Assembly (NCBI GenBank): GCA_020053015.1
Contig: JAGVNY010000100.1
Span: 1 to 33,880, forward strand
Direction of reading: 5' to 3'
Source: Candidatus Zixiibacteriota bacterium
GTDB taxonomy: Bacteria > Zixibacteria > MSB-5A5 > JAABVY01 > JAHJOQ01
Length of the DNA: 33,880 nucleotides
Part shown: positions 1 through 8,782 of the stretch, in pieces
Layout: every line of letters starts with the position of its first letter
Numbering within the stretch: the stretch's first letter is position 1
The notes under the pieces: model-generated
What the model was told of the DNA's origin: nothing
Database searches by the model: none
The model's input: only the letters and a program-made list of their open reading frames with translations
Program-made: the position numbers and the translations under genes

Positions 1-219
1 GAAGCGGGGAGTGTGACCCGGCGCCCTTTCAAGTGGTTGCGGGCAGGTCACAACCACGACTTCGTCGCGGTCAAGACCTGCCCGAACACTATACGCCTTC
101 CAAAACCACACAACCCGAATCAGGACTTTTTCAACAGTCCCAAAAGCCGGAATCCAGTCTTTCTTTTCCATTCAGTACTTGAAGGACAGCCTCTGGACAT
201 TGCCGAGCACGAAGTATCG
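1..219. other. Gene-free left end with inverted repeats
   Basis: No convincing gene lies here. The stretch is 3' of the rRNA methyltransferase. It holds a 9-base inverted repeat (GGGCAGGTC at 41-49, GACCTGCCC at 75-83) and an overlapping 7-base one (GTGGTTG at 33-39, CAACCAC at 51-57). A block at 122-157, read on the minus strand, resembles a block at 3194-3225 on the plus strand (see the dispersed-repeat entries). A possible 85-codon reading frame with a GTG start at 13 runs through the repeats and is unlikely to be a gene. Confidence 0.6.
75..157 (-). repeat. Dispersed intergenic repeat, copy 1
   Basis: Read on the minus strand, this block begins CTGGATTCCGGC, continues with GGGACTGTTGAAAAAG, and about 35 bases later reaches GTTCGGGCAGGTC. 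The same three blocks in the same order occur on the plus strand at 3194-3278 with a few mismatches. Both copies lie in intergenic DNA just beyond the 3' end of a gene (the methyltransferase here, the reductoisomerase homologue there). This suggests a diverged dispersed repeat rather than coding sequence. Its function is unknown. Confidence 0.55.
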
Positions 220-1425
220 TCAACCGATGAGCAGTGTCGCACACTTGAGATATTTGCTCTCCGGAAATGACAACAGCACCGGATGATCGGGGGCCTGACC
301 GGAAAGGTTTAGCAGCTTGGCCGCTCTCCCCGCCTCGACGCTCGCCTCCCAAAGCACTTTGAGAAACAGATCATCAGATACCGGCCTCGAGCAAGAACAG
401 GACACCAGGATGCCGCCGGGATCGATCAGCTGCATCGCGAGACGATTGATGTCTTTGTAGCCTCGGCACGCCTGAATCAGCGCTGTCTTGCTTTTGCAGA
501 ACGCCGGTGGATCAAGAACCACGAGGTCGAATCGCTCGCCGTCAGAGACCATAGTCCTCAGAACTTCAAAGGCATCCGCCTCGATAATCGTAATGTCGCG
601 ATCGGCGAAACCGTTCGATTGAAGATTTTGCTCGAGCGCCGCAACTGCAGCATCCGATATTTCCACCGCCGTAAGCGACAAGCAGCCGCCCTCGAGCGCT
701 GCGAGCCCGAAACCCCCGGTGTAGGCAAAGCAATCAAGCGCTCGCTTGCCAGAGGCAAGGCTGCGAACAGCCTGATGGTTGAACTTCTGATCGAGATAAA
801 GACCCGATTTCTGACCCTTTCGCACGTCAACGACAAACTTGCGTCCAAACTCTGAAGCTTCCAGGAAATCCGGAACCGTCTCGCCGCAGAGTTCTCCGTG
901 TGAAGCTGACAACCCTTCTCTTTCCCGCATTGCAGCATCTGAGCCGTCGTAGACGCCACGAAGACTGGCAGCTTCCATGAGCATTCTCGCCATGTCCTCT
1001 CGGAAGCTCTCCCAACCGGCGGAGTGAAAGTGAACGACCGCATAATCGGCGTAGGAATCGGCGACCAATCCAGGAAGCCCGTCTGATTCGCCATACAGAA
1101 GCCGCCATGCATTGCTCAGATCATGCTCGGGTAATGTCCTGCGGAGCTTGATCGCTTCAAGTATCCGGTGCTGAATTAGAGCCTCGTCGACGGGAGCGCT
1201 ATCAAAGGTCAACATGCGTACTGTGATTTGCGAATTCGAATTGAAGAAGCCACTGCCCATGAACTTGCCGTGGCCATCAAGCACGTTGACTACCGCACCC
1301 GCCGTTAATCCGGGAGTTGCTTTGTCAATCGCACCGGAGAAGAGCCACGGGTGCCGTCCAGCAATGGACTTCAGAGCTTTGTCACGCACGATTACTTCAC
1401 CGGCGGGCTGCAAGACCAGGGACAT
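220..1425 (-). CDS. rlmI: RlmI-type 23S rRNA (cytosine-5) methyltransferase
   Basis: SAM-dependent methyltransferase of the RlmI/RlmO (COG1092) type, expected to methylate a cytosine of 23S rRNA in the cytoplasm. The N-terminus has the PUA-like segment typical of the family (GRHPWLFSGAI). The middle has the family motif DVRKGQKSGLYLDQ, followed by the SAM-binding motif I LDCFAYTGGFG and the catalytic-loop motif LVVLDPPAF. The C-terminus ends in the family-like ESKYLKCATLLIG, so the protein is complete at about 401 residues, the usual length. I chose ATG at 1425 because GGAG sits 9 bases upstream; an in-frame TTG at 1440 is less likely. The gene is divergent from pyrE, with about 160 bp between them. 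Membership in the family is clear; the exact target base is inferred. Confidence 0.9.
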   Translation of the reverse strand: MSLVLQPAGEVIVRDKALKSIAGRHPWLFSGAIDKATPGLTAGAVVNVLDGHGKFMGSGFFNSNSQITVRMLTFDSAPVDEALIQHRILEAIKLRRTLPEHDLSNAWRLLYGESDGLPGLVADSYADYAVVHFHSAGWESFREDMARMLMEAASLRGVYDGSDAAMREREGLSASHGELCGETVPDFLEASEFGRKFVVDVRKGQKSGLYLDQKFNHQAVRSLASGKRALDCFAYTGGFGLAALEGGCLSLTAVEISDAAVAALEQNLQSNGFADRDITIIEADAFEVLRTMVSDGERFDLVVLDPPAFCKSKTALIQACRGYKDINRLAMQLIDPGGILVSCSCSRPVSDDLFLKVLWEASVEAGRAAKLLNLSGQAPDHPVLLSFPESKYLKCATLLIG

Positions 1426-1527
1426 ATTGTCGTACTCCAATCGCTATGAACAACCGCACTCAACCAAGCGGCCACCGTTGATGAAACAACAACAATTCTG
1501 GCTCTATTCCACAGGCAGGCTGTGTCC

Positions 1528-1556
1528 TTGACAAAGATGTAAGATAGGAGTATAGT
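1528..1556 (+). promoter_or_regulatory. sigma70-type promoter of pyrE
   Basis: TTGACA at 1528-1533 and TATAGT at 1551-1556 are separated by exactly 17 bases, so this is a near-consensus housekeeping promoter. It lies 31 bases before the pyrE ATG. A purine-rich Shine-Dalgarno stretch (AGGAAAGGA, 1573-1581) follows at normal distance. It would drive pyrE and the closely linked reductoisomerase homologue. Confidence 0.75.
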
Positions 1557-1587
1557 CCGGCATATTCTGAGCAGGAAAGGACGGACA

Positions 1588-2160
1588 ATGCACAATCTAC
1601 TTTCGATGGACCCTTCCTCGGCGAAGGATCGGCTGCGCGATCTGGTCAATGATCGAGCCGTAATTCGGGGAGACTTCATACTGGCGTCCGGCGCAAGATC
1701 CAACTACTACATCGATGGCAAGTTCATCTCTCTCACATCCGAAGGGCTGGCCTGCTTTGCGCGTGTGGTTCTCGACATGATGAGCGGAATCGAAGCCGAT
1801 CTGATCGGTGGAATGACGCTCGGCGCTGATCCGATTATCGGCGCTGTCGTGGCGATGTCGCACCTTGTGGGACGTCCCGTCGATGGCATCATCGTGCGCA
1901 AAGAAGCCAAAGATCACGGTCGCGGAAAGCAGATCGAGGGGCCCATACGCGAAGGCGCGCGGGTTGTGATAATCGAGGACGTGGTCACGACGGGCGGCTC
2001 GTCGCTCAAGGCAATCGAGGCGGTGGAGAAAGCCGGCGGAGAGATCGCGTGCGTCATATGCCTCGTAGACAGGCTGGCCGGAGGAAAGGAGTCATTCAAA
2101 TCGAAAGGATACAGGTTTGAACCGATCTTCACAATTAATGACCTTGACATTCCCAGATAG
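1588..2160 (+). CDS. pyrE: Orotate phosphoribosyltransferase
   Basis: PyrE converts orotate and PRPP to orotidine 5'-phosphate in de novo pyrimidine synthesis, in the cytoplasm. The 190-residue protein has the usual length. It carries the type I phosphoribosyltransferase PRPP loop (VVIIEDVVTTGGSS, about residues 130-143) and the family's flexible loop region (RKEAKDHGRGKQIEG), which brings a catalytic lysine over the active site. The N-terminal LASGARSNYYIDGK segment is typical of orotate-specific members. The ATG at 1588 is supported by a good ribosome-binding site and a near-consensus promoter. Five bases separate it from the next gene, so the two are almost certainly co-transcribed. No other pyrimidine gene is in the window. 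Confidence 0.95.
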   Translation: MHNLLSMDPSSAKDRLRDLVNDRAVIRGDFILASGARSNYYIDGKFISLTSEGLACFARVVLDMMSGIEADLIGGMTLGADPIIGAVVAMSHLVGRPVDGIIVRKEAKDHGRGKQIEGPIREGARVVIIEDVVTTGGSSLKAIEAVEKAGGEIACVICLVDRLAGGKESFKSKGYRFEPIFTINDLDIPR

Positions 2161-2165
2161 TCGCG

Positions 2166-3158
2166 ATGAAGCACACCGTCAAGATATACACTGACTCCGA
2201 CGCCGATATAGCAGTCGTTAAGCGTAAGTCGGTAACCGTGATCGGCTACGGCAATCAGGGTCGTGCATTCGCACTGAACATGCGCGACTCCGGCGTCGGC
2301 GTTTCTGTGTGTCTGCAGGAGAGGAGCAAGTCTGCTTCGATTGCGATCGAAGACGATTTCCCTGTTGTTCGCCCCGAAGACGCCCGTCACGCAGACGTGA
2401 TCATGATGATGCTCCCGGACCATTTGCATGGCAGGTTTTTCAGTCGTTATCTGGTAGGCAAGTTGAGAGCCGGCCAGGCGCTCATCTTCGCGCACGGATA
2501 CTCTGTTCACTTTGCGCAAGTTTCGCCACCGGCCAACGTTTTGTGCGCTCTCGTCGCTCCACACGGTCCCGGAACAGATCTCAGGAGTGTGTTCCTAAGA
2601 GGATCCGGGATATCATGTTTTGTCGGTTCAGCCCCGGCAGGAGATGCCGATACGATTGAGCTCGCGCTGTCGATCGCAAAGGCAATCGGGTGTACCCGAA
2701 TCGGGGCATTCGAGAGCACGTTCGAGCACGAAACTCTCGGCGACCTGTTCGGTGAGCAAGCTCTCCTTTGCGGGGGCCTCGCGGCCCTGACGAGGGCCGT
2801 TTTCGACATTTTGGTGGGGAATGGTATACCTCCCGAAAACGCCTACCTGGAAACAGCTCACCAGCTGCGATTGCTCGCGAAGCTGGTGTCGGAAGACGGT
2901 ATATCTGGGATGATGCAGCGGATATCCAAGACCGCACAATTCGGCTCTGCATCCGCGTCAGATAAGATTCTCAACAAGAAGCTGCTCTGGGATCTTCAGA
3001 GAATCTTTCTGAATATCTCCTCGGGTGAATTCGCAGAACAGTGGCAGAAGGAACACGATCTGAAGAGCCCCGTCACGCATGCCTTTCTTGAGCAACTTGA
3101 GAATTCGGAGATAGAACGAATCGGTCAGCGGATCAGAGCCGTCATTCAGCGCAAGTAA
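2166..3158 (+). CDS. Ketol-acid reductoisomerase homologue with altered active site
   Basis: The 330-residue protein aligns end to end with class I ketol-acid reductoisomerase (IlvC), the NADPH and Mg2+-dependent enzyme of branched-chain amino acid synthesis. Visible family features are the Rossmann loop GYGNQG (27-32), AHG with H110, and DLFGEQ with metal ligands D193 and E197. E229 and S254 also match conserved positions. Two positions that are nearly invariant differ. The catalytic lysine of the APKGPG motif is histidine here (APHGPG, H133), and the last metal-ligand glutamate (normally HELK) is glutamine (HQLR, Q233). TAEYG is also TAQFG. No other ilv or leu gene is nearby; the partner is pyrE, 5 bp upstream. 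It may act on another substrate or be non-catalytic. Homology is certain; IlvC activity is doubtful. Confidence 0.85.
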   Translation: MKHTVKIYTDSDADIAVVKRKSVTVIGYGNQGRAFALNMRDSGVGVSVCLQERSKSASIAIEDDFPVVRPEDARHADVIMMMLPDHLHGRFFSRYLVGKLRAGQALIFAHGYSVHFAQVSPPANVLCALVAPHGPGTDLRSVFLRGSGISCFVGSAPAGDADTIELALSIAKAIGCTRIGAFESTFEHETLGDLFGEQALLCGGLAALTRAVFDILVGNGIPPENAYLETAHQLRLLAKLVSEDGISGMMQRISKTAQFGSASASDKILNKKLLWDLQRIFLNISSGEFAEQWQKEHDLKSPVTHAFLEQLENSEIERIGQRIRAVIQRK

Positions 3159-3193
3159 TGCCAAGTCGCGATTATATGCGTGGCAGATGTCCG

Positions 3194-3278
3194 CTGGATT
3201 CCGACTTCCGGGACTGTCGAAGAACGTTGGACGGAGGCTCTGTCTCTCACTCGTCGACTTGATGTTCGGGCAGGTCAC
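3194..3278 (+). repeat. Dispersed intergenic repeat, copy 2
   Basis: CTGGATTCCGAC, GGGACTGTCGAAGAAC and, further on, GTTCGGGCAGGTC repeat the three-block order seen on the minus strand at 75-157. The blocks match with scattered differences and the spacers do not, so these are diverged copies. The copy lies between the 3' end of the reductoisomerase homologue and the 3' end of tamA, two convergent genes. I see no clear rho-independent terminator in this 198-base gap. Confidence 0.5.
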
Positions 3279-3356
3279 ACGCCCCTCTGACTCTTTCGAC
3301 ACTCCCGATGAAAGGAATCCATCTTAACACGGGAACTCATCAGTGGGTTCGCGCCG

Positions 3357-5258
3357 TCAAAACGCGTACAGGATCGAAAAGTGAAATCTCCCGCCTGCTG
3401 GGTAACTGTCCCTTACGAGCCTGTGGCCATAATCGACTCGCACAGGACCGACCGGCGAAATGTACTGCAGGCCGACTCCGCCCGATGCAAGCAGGTTATC
3501 GAACTTGATGTATTCAAAATCCTCGTAGTTGTTGCCGATGTCTACAAAGGCCGACCCCCAGAACTTCCAGAATAGAGGACGTCTGATTTCCTGATTGGTC
3601 TGAAGAACAACTCTGCCGCCTTCGGGATCGCCTTTTTCGTTCAGAGGTCCGACAGAATTGCTCGGATAACCCCGCAGACTCTTCCCTCCACCGAAATAGA
3701 ATCGATCGGTAGTCGGTACGTAAGGATCGCTTTCTATGCCCGCCGCCCAGCCGAACCTGTAATTCCATGCGTAAACGTTCGAACCGTAGAAGTTCTGGTA
3801 TCTCGATACGCTTGCAGTCAGTTTAATGAAGCTCTCATCGCCCCCGAGAAAGCCGCCAACATACTCTGAATCGAATCTGAAGTAGCTCCCGCTAATGGGC
3901 AAGAGGAGATTGTTTCTGGTATCGCGCTCAAGTCCGAAGATCAGCTTTCGCCTGACGCTGATCCCTTCCTCGTTTTGCAGAGAGTCCTTGAGCTCCGCAG
4001 GTATGCCGGTGATATTCACTTTCTGCCAGACAGCACCCGCCCACGACCGAGTCGATCGCGAAAATTCCTTGCCTGTCGTAAGATCAAGGTCCATCTGGGA
4101 TATCCGATATCGCTGAGTACCCGAGCGTATACCCGGCTGCGCTCCGAACCTTACGGTCAACGGCATACGTGTTTTGAGCAACCATGGCTCTGTATATTCA
4201 AAGTCGAATCTCTCCTTGAGAATTCTCCATTCCGATGCAAACACGAGAAAACTCGAGAATATCTCGAATTTGACTTGTCTGCCCTTGCCGGAGATGTTCC
4301 TGTTTCCGAACTCGAGGCCGAGATCCCAGACGAGGTCTTGTTCCTTGTCCTGCCCGGCTCCCGTCTTGATCCGCGCAAACTTCGGCGTTCGCTCTCTTAC
4401 TCGCAATTTGAAATCGGGGCGGACATTGACATTGCCATCCAGACTGTCACCGGTTGCGTTGATTGCACTCAAATCCACATAACTCGCAAGACCGGTCGAA
4501 TAGACGCGCTGCCTGCTGTCCACGATCCTTTGCCTGCTGTAGATATCATCAGGTTTGAATGTCAGCTCGCGTACGAAAGTGTGACTCTTGGTGAACTCGA
4601 GACTGTCCACACGGATTTCCCCGAACAAAGTGAGCGGCCCTCGATCAATGGAGAATACCACGTCCACGCTGTCGCTTTCCCCTACCGACTGCGCGGAGTC
4701 TTTGATCACGGCGTAAGGATACCCGTCATTAGCATATACGGTCTTGATCTCTGCCGCAATGTGCGAAACCAGAAAGGAGTTGTATGGCTGTCCTGTTTTG
4801 GCTCTACCCATCAGATTCCACACGTCGTCAGCAAACACGCCAAGGTCGCTTGGCGAATACGAACCGCGTATGAACAGCCGCCGTCCTTCTTCGATCGTTA
4901 TCCTTATGATTGCGGAGCTGTCGTCGGCTACGTCGAACTCCTCCTCAATCTTCGCATCAGCAAATCCGTTGGAACGATACAGGTAGCTGATTGCAGCCAA
5001 GTCGATGCTGCGCGAGTCCTTCTTGAGTCTGTGTCTTTGACGCAAACGAATCGATTGCCAGAATCCGTTCTGTTTGGATCGAATCGTACGCTTGATTCGC
5101 CCGTCGCTGAAGAAGGAGTTCCCCTCAACGACGATCTGGCTGATCACCGGTCGTTTGCTCAGCCACTTCCTCTGCGCGTCTCGATCAGCCGCTGCTCCGA
5201 CCGCACAGCAGAGCAAACATATCAATGTCGTGGCAGCAACAGCCCGGAGTAGAGTCAT
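3357..5258 (-). CDS. tamA: Omp85-family outer-membrane protein (TamA/BamA-like)
   Basis: Outer-membrane beta-barrel of the Omp85 family, expected to work with TamB in assembling or transporting outer-membrane components. A signal peptide (about residues 1-24, ending GAAADR) is followed by POTRA-like repeats with the pattern IVVEGNSFFSDGRI (from about residue 42) and TGQPYNSFLVSHIAAEI. The C-terminal barrel carries the conserved loop-6 motif GGGKSLRGYP near residue 525 and ends in an aromatic residue (LYAF), as barrel proteins do. At 633 residues it is close to TamA (about 577) and shorter than most BamA proteins. Its ATG overlaps the tamB stop in an ATGA, indicating translational coupling. 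TamA is preferred over BamA because of the tamB neighbour; the order tamB-tamA is the reverse of that in proteobacteria. Confidence 0.85.
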   Translation of the reverse strand: MTLLRAVAATTLICLLCCAVGAAADRDAQRKWLSKRPVISQIVVEGNSFFSDGRIKRTIRSKQNGFWQSIRLRQRHRLKKDSRSIDLAAISYLYRSNGFADAKIEEEFDVADDSSAIIRITIEEGRRLFIRGSYSPSDLGVFADDVWNLMGRAKTGQPYNSFLVSHIAAEIKTVYANDGYPYAVIKDSAQSVGESDSVDVVFSIDRGPLTLFGEIRVDSLEFTKSHTFVRELTFKPDDIYSRQRIVDSRQRVYSTGLASYVDLSAINATGDSLDGNVNVRPDFKLRVRERTPKFARIKTGAGQDKEQDLVWDLGLEFGNRNISGKGRQVKFEIFSSFLVFASEWRILKERFDFEYTEPWLLKTRMPLTVRFGAQPGIRSGTQRYRISQMDLDLTTGKEFSRSTRSWAGAVWQKVNITGIPAELKDSLQNEEGISVRRKLIFGLERDTRNNLLLPISGSYFRFDSEYVGGFLGGDESFIKLTASVSRYQNFYGSNVYAWNYRFGWAAGIESDPYVPTTDRFYFGGGKSLRGYPSNSVGPLNEKGDPEGGRVVLQTNQEIRRPLFWKFWGSAFVDIGNNYEDFEYIKFDNLLASGGVGLQYISPVGPVRVDYGHRLVRDSYPAGGRFHFSILYAF

Positions 5259-8200
5259 TTCAAGTCCCAGTTCAGATTGAGATTAAGATGGTAAAGGTTA
5301 TCGCGATCGCGATTGCCGGAGAAGAAGACCCTGTTCGATAGGCGGTACTCGAAACCCAGCTCCTGTGATCCGCCGAGAGTAAGCCTGCTCGATCCATAGA
5401 TATAGAGCCGAGGCGTAGTATAGAATCCGATGGTCAGCTCAGTCTCAAGAGGGTTGAAATTCTTGCCGACCGTTGGTGCGCTGATCTCGAATGTTTCGAC
5501 TCCGAGCCGTCGGGATACATATCGCGAAACCTGGCCGGCAGCTACTCCGGTAGCTCCAACGGTGAGTCGGTCACCGAGTGATGACGGTCCGCCGTTCAGG
5601 GTATCCGAGGGCTCACTGCCGACGAACCCGCTGCCGATGGGGTTCATCAACACCCAGACTTCGTCGATCGAGAGGTCCGAGCCAGCGCAGACATCGATAT
5701 TCGGATCCCGCAGTGTCCTCGTCAACTGCATGCACACATCTCGTACGCCGCTCGAGTCTCTCACGGTTGTCGTCATGCTGATGTCAAGATTGGGATTGAA
5801 TTCGGTAATATCGTCGAATTCTATCGTCCCTCCCGGAAGCACCGCAAAAGTGCGGTTGAAGCTGGTGAGATAGAACTTGCCTCTGATCGTCTGCAGGCTG
5901 CCGAGGAAGTTCTCGAGCTTTCCTTCTTTGAGCAGAATCAAATCGCCCTGCAATTCGACGTCGGCATCCTCGTTCTTGATCCACATGTTCTGCGGCGCGC
6001 TGATATGGATGTTGTAGTCGAAACTCTCTGCTGTGTCTGCCGCAGCGATTGCCTCCAGTTGGACATCTTCGTAGAACGGTTCTTCATAGAGGAAATGGAC
6101 AAGGTCAATATCGCCGGAGACGACCGGCGGATGCTCCCCTTGCACTTCAAGATCCAGGTTTCCAATCAGCATCTCGATCTCTCCGAGATCGTACTTCACC
6201 GGCAGATTGGATCCGGTGGCGGAAAGATCATAAACGGGACTCGACAGTCGCTGAAGGTCTACAGCGCCCTTGACGGAGAATGAGCCCGTAGTCTTCCCTC
6301 TCGAAAGGGTTCCGGCGAGCGTGTCAACTGAAAGTTCTTTGCCATCAAAGCGTCCGCGAAACGATATGTCGCGCAGGAGATCCTCAATGTAGAACAGCTT
6401 GCATTGCCCATCATCGATTGTCATCGTCCCCTCAAGATTCGGTGATCCCGTCAAGCCGCTCGACACAACTTCGATGCCGAATCGTCCGGTGAACCACTCG
6501 ACATCTTCAAACGCAAGATCGAGCAAACCAAAGTCTGTGCCTGAGGCATTGACCCTGATCTCAAACGGTTTGCCGACCAGGGTTCTCGACTCCCTCGATT
6601 CAAGAGCAAGGTCCACAGGATAGTAACCGACCACTTTGGCCGTGTTCGACAATCCGGTCAGTGAAGCATTCTCAATCGTCAGCAAACTGTCGTCAAAGCT
6701 CACACTTCCGTCCAGCTTGCCGAAGGTCTCCCCGCCATACATCAGATTCGGGACGCCGAAATCGAAACTGAACGCAGGATTGAGCAATGTTCCACCGAGC
6801 TGCCCCTGCATGGAGAGCTGCCCACTGACATCATAGTCGTCCTCCAGACGCTGCAGCCAAGATTCGACGTTCAGCGAATCACCCTTAAGATCGAAGTCGA
6901 TAGCGCCGTCATACGAGTAGACTCCCCGCGCCGTCAGATGATCAAGTCCGCTGGTCAATTCGAGACTGTGGATCGTGACTCCGCTATCTACGAAGCTGAG
7001 CACTCCGTCATCGTCCAGGGAGATCGTCTGCGAGTCGAGAGTCATCCGCCCGGCATTCAGAATCAGCAGCATCGAATCGGGAGTGGAGATGAGCTTTCCG
7101 GAGCCAGTGACAACGGTCGATGCGGTCGCGATCCTGGCGCTGTCAATCCAGGTCGAGTCGCCGGCTACGAAGAGCGAGGCGGAAAGGCTGTCACCCGCGA
7201 TGTCGGAGTACTCGAACGATCCCGATGCAAGTCGAACGAAGCCCTCCGGTTCCGAAAACACTCTGTGAATGTCAAGATCGGCTGTGAGATCCGTTGAAGT
7301 TAAGTCATAGATTCTCACGGAGTCCGACTGGAATGCTCCGACGAGATCAGGATCCTCCGTGGGCCCGGCAAGCGTGAACTCGGCGTTGCCGCGACCAGCG
7401 ATATCCTCAAGAAAGATCTGCCCCTTAAATTCGTCTATCACCGGAAGATCAGCGATTCCGTCAAGATCCACGATTCCTTCATATTCCAGCTTGCCTCCTA
7501 CTGATGCGGACGTTGATCTGTATCGGAGAGAAAAAGGATAGGAGAATAGAATGGAATCGACAGTCACGAGACACCGTCCCGTTATCGAGTCGAAGGAATA
7601 GGCGTCGAACTTCCCTCGTCCGAGCCTCACTTCAAGATCAAGCAGAAGACTCGCCTGCCTGAAACTCTGCCCTCGAAGGCGCATCTGGCCGGACAATTCA
7701 GACTCAAACGTCTCGTTCACCGCGTCGTTCAAATTGAAATCGCTTATCGATCCGCTGTACTCGTAACTCTCGGGCTTTGTTGTGAAGTCAAGTCTGCCGG
7801 TTCCGTCAAGCAGTCCGCCGAACATCTCCCCCTTCAGGGAACGAAATGACACGACTCCCGACGAGTATCCGAAACCAACGGCAAGATCACCGATTCGCCA
7901 ATCAAGGAACCGACCCGACAACAGCAGATCGCCCACGATCGAATCTATCGTACCGCCCACCACACCGGACACCGCGACATCGCCAGTCAGCTCAGGGCCC
8001 GCGAGCTTCGACAGCTCGGTCAGATTAATGTGCGACGAGTCGACAGAAACCATGAATCGCTGCTTCCCGGCAACCTTGACCTCGGCATCGAAGCTCAGAG
8101 AGGATGAATCGACCGACACCGCCATGTCGGCAAGTGACAGCATCGAGTCAACATAGGCTGCATCGCCCGAGATGCTAACGGTCGTAACCCCTATATCCTG

Positions 8201-8782
8201 CGCAGAGAACCTGCACGTATCAATATCAAGCTGAAAGCGACCACCGCTCTTTGCTACACTGCAGAATAGACTCAGCTTGTCCAGCAAGTCGGTAGTCGAA
8301 TCGTGTTCGATCGACAACGAAGCGTTGGTCAGAATCAGACTCTTCACTGCGAAGTCAAGCGACTTCCCATTGCCTCCTTCTCCGTTCCCGCCAAACTTGG
8401 GCAATGATATCGAACCGTCGCTCAGTCTGGTAAGGTGCACTCTGAGACTGTCAGCGAATAAGCTCTGGAGAATCCAGCGCCTGTGCCAAAGGTCGGACAG
8501 GTCGTAATCCACTTCGAGGTATCCGATGGAGGCAAGAGGTCGCCGGGATTCCTCCGGACCGTATGAGACCTCAATATTGGAGATATTGAACCCCGAGAAG
8601 ATAGATCCGCCGATCTCGCCCAGAGTGATCTTCAGGTCGTACTTGTGCTCAAGAGCGTATTTGAGAAGCTCGTTGACCTTTCGCTCAAGTACGTTGGTCT
8701 TAGCAACGATGATGACCGTGGCAACTATCGCCGCAAGGAAGACCACCAGCGCTGACAGCGGGATTTTATACCTTTTTCGCAT
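5255..8782 (-). CDS. tamB: TamB-like translocation and assembly module protein
   Basis: Very long AsmA/TamB-type protein (about 1175 residues) anchored in the inner membrane and spanning the periplasm as a beta-rich hydrophobic groove. Family members help build the outer membrane and move phospholipids to it. A single N-terminal membrane helix (about residues 6-26, rich in A, V, I) follows MRKRYK. The body is a monotonous series of beta strands with many V-D-S and G-x-L/F repeats. The C-terminal third has the TamB/DUF490 domain (ILLLKEGKLENFLGSLQTIRG region) and ends in an FEYRLSNRVFF-type strand. I chose ATG 8782 because the membrane anchor follows at once; a longer reading frame upstream overlaps the previous gene fully. 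The gene overlaps the CMD-like gene by 17 bp and tamA by 4 bp, so the three form an operon. Confidence 0.88.
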   Translation of the reverse strand: MRKRYKIPLSALVVFLAAIVATVIIVAKTNVLERKVNELLKYALEHKYDLKITLGEIGGSIFSGFNISNIEVSYGPEESRRPLASIGYLEVDYDLSDLWHRRWILQSLFADSLRVHLTRLSDGSISLPKFGGNGEGGNGKSLDFAVKSLILTNASLSIEHDSTTDLLDKLSLFCSVAKSGGRFQLDIDTCRFSAQDIGVTTVSISGDAAYVDSMLSLADMAVSVDSSSLSFDAEVKVAGKQRFMVSVDSSHINLTELSKLAGPELTGDVAVSGVVGGTIDSIVGDLLLSGRFLDWRIGDLAVGFGYSSGVVSFRSLKGEMFGGLLDGTGRLDFTTKPESYEYSGSISDFNLNDAVNETFESELSGQMRLRGQSFRQASLLLDLEVRLGRGKFDAYSFDSITGRCLVTVDSILFSYPFSLRYRSTSASVGGKLEYEGIVDLDGIADLPVIDEFKGQIFLEDIAGRGNAEFTLAGPTEDPDLVGAFQSDSVRIYDLTSTDLTADLDIHRVFSEPEGFVRLASGSFEYSDIAGDSLSASLFVAGDSTWIDSARIATASTVVTGSGKLISTPDSMLLILNAGRMTLDSQTISLDDDGVLSFVDSGVTIHSLELTSGLDHLTARGVYSYDGAIDFDLKGDSLNVESWLQRLEDDYDVSGQLSMQGQLGGTLLNPAFSFDFGVPNLMYGGETFGKLDGSVSFDDSLLTIENASLTGLSNTAKVVGYYPVDLALESRESRTLVGKPFEIRVNASGTDFGLLDLAFEDVEWFTGRFGIEVVSSGLTGSPNLEGTMTIDDGQCKLFYIEDLLRDISFRGRFDGKELSVDTLAGTLSRGKTTGSFSVKGAVDLQRLSSPVYDLSATGSNLPVKYDLGEIEMLIGNLDLEVQGEHPPVVSGDIDLVHFLYEEPFYEDVQLEAIAAADTAESFDYNIHISAPQNMWIKNEDADVELQGDLILLKEGKLENFLGSLQTIRGKFYLTSFNRTFAVLPGGTIEFDDITEFNPNLDISMTTTVRDSSGVRDVCMQLTRTLRDPNIDVCAGSDLSIDEVWVLMNPIGSGFVGSEPSDTLNGGPSSLGDRLTVGATGVAAGQVSRYVSRRLGVETFEISAPTVGKNFNPLETELTIGFYTTPRLYIYGSSRLTLGGSQELGFEYRLSNRVFFSGNRDRDNLYHLNLNLNWDLK

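Noticed and set aside
558-1112. 184-codon minus-strand frame within the rRNA methyltransferase
   Set aside because: It is a different frame of the same strand as a clear family member and shows no domain of its own.
3308-3508. Short plus-strand frame between the reductoisomerase homologue and tamA
   Set aside because: It overlaps the tamA coding end and has no ribosome-binding site or recognisable sequence.
3975-5252. 425-codon open frame on the plus strand inside tamA
   Set aside because: It lies wholly antisense to the well-supported tamA, has no recognisable domain or ribosome-binding site, and its composition (many R, S, P) looks like a mirror of the barrel codons.
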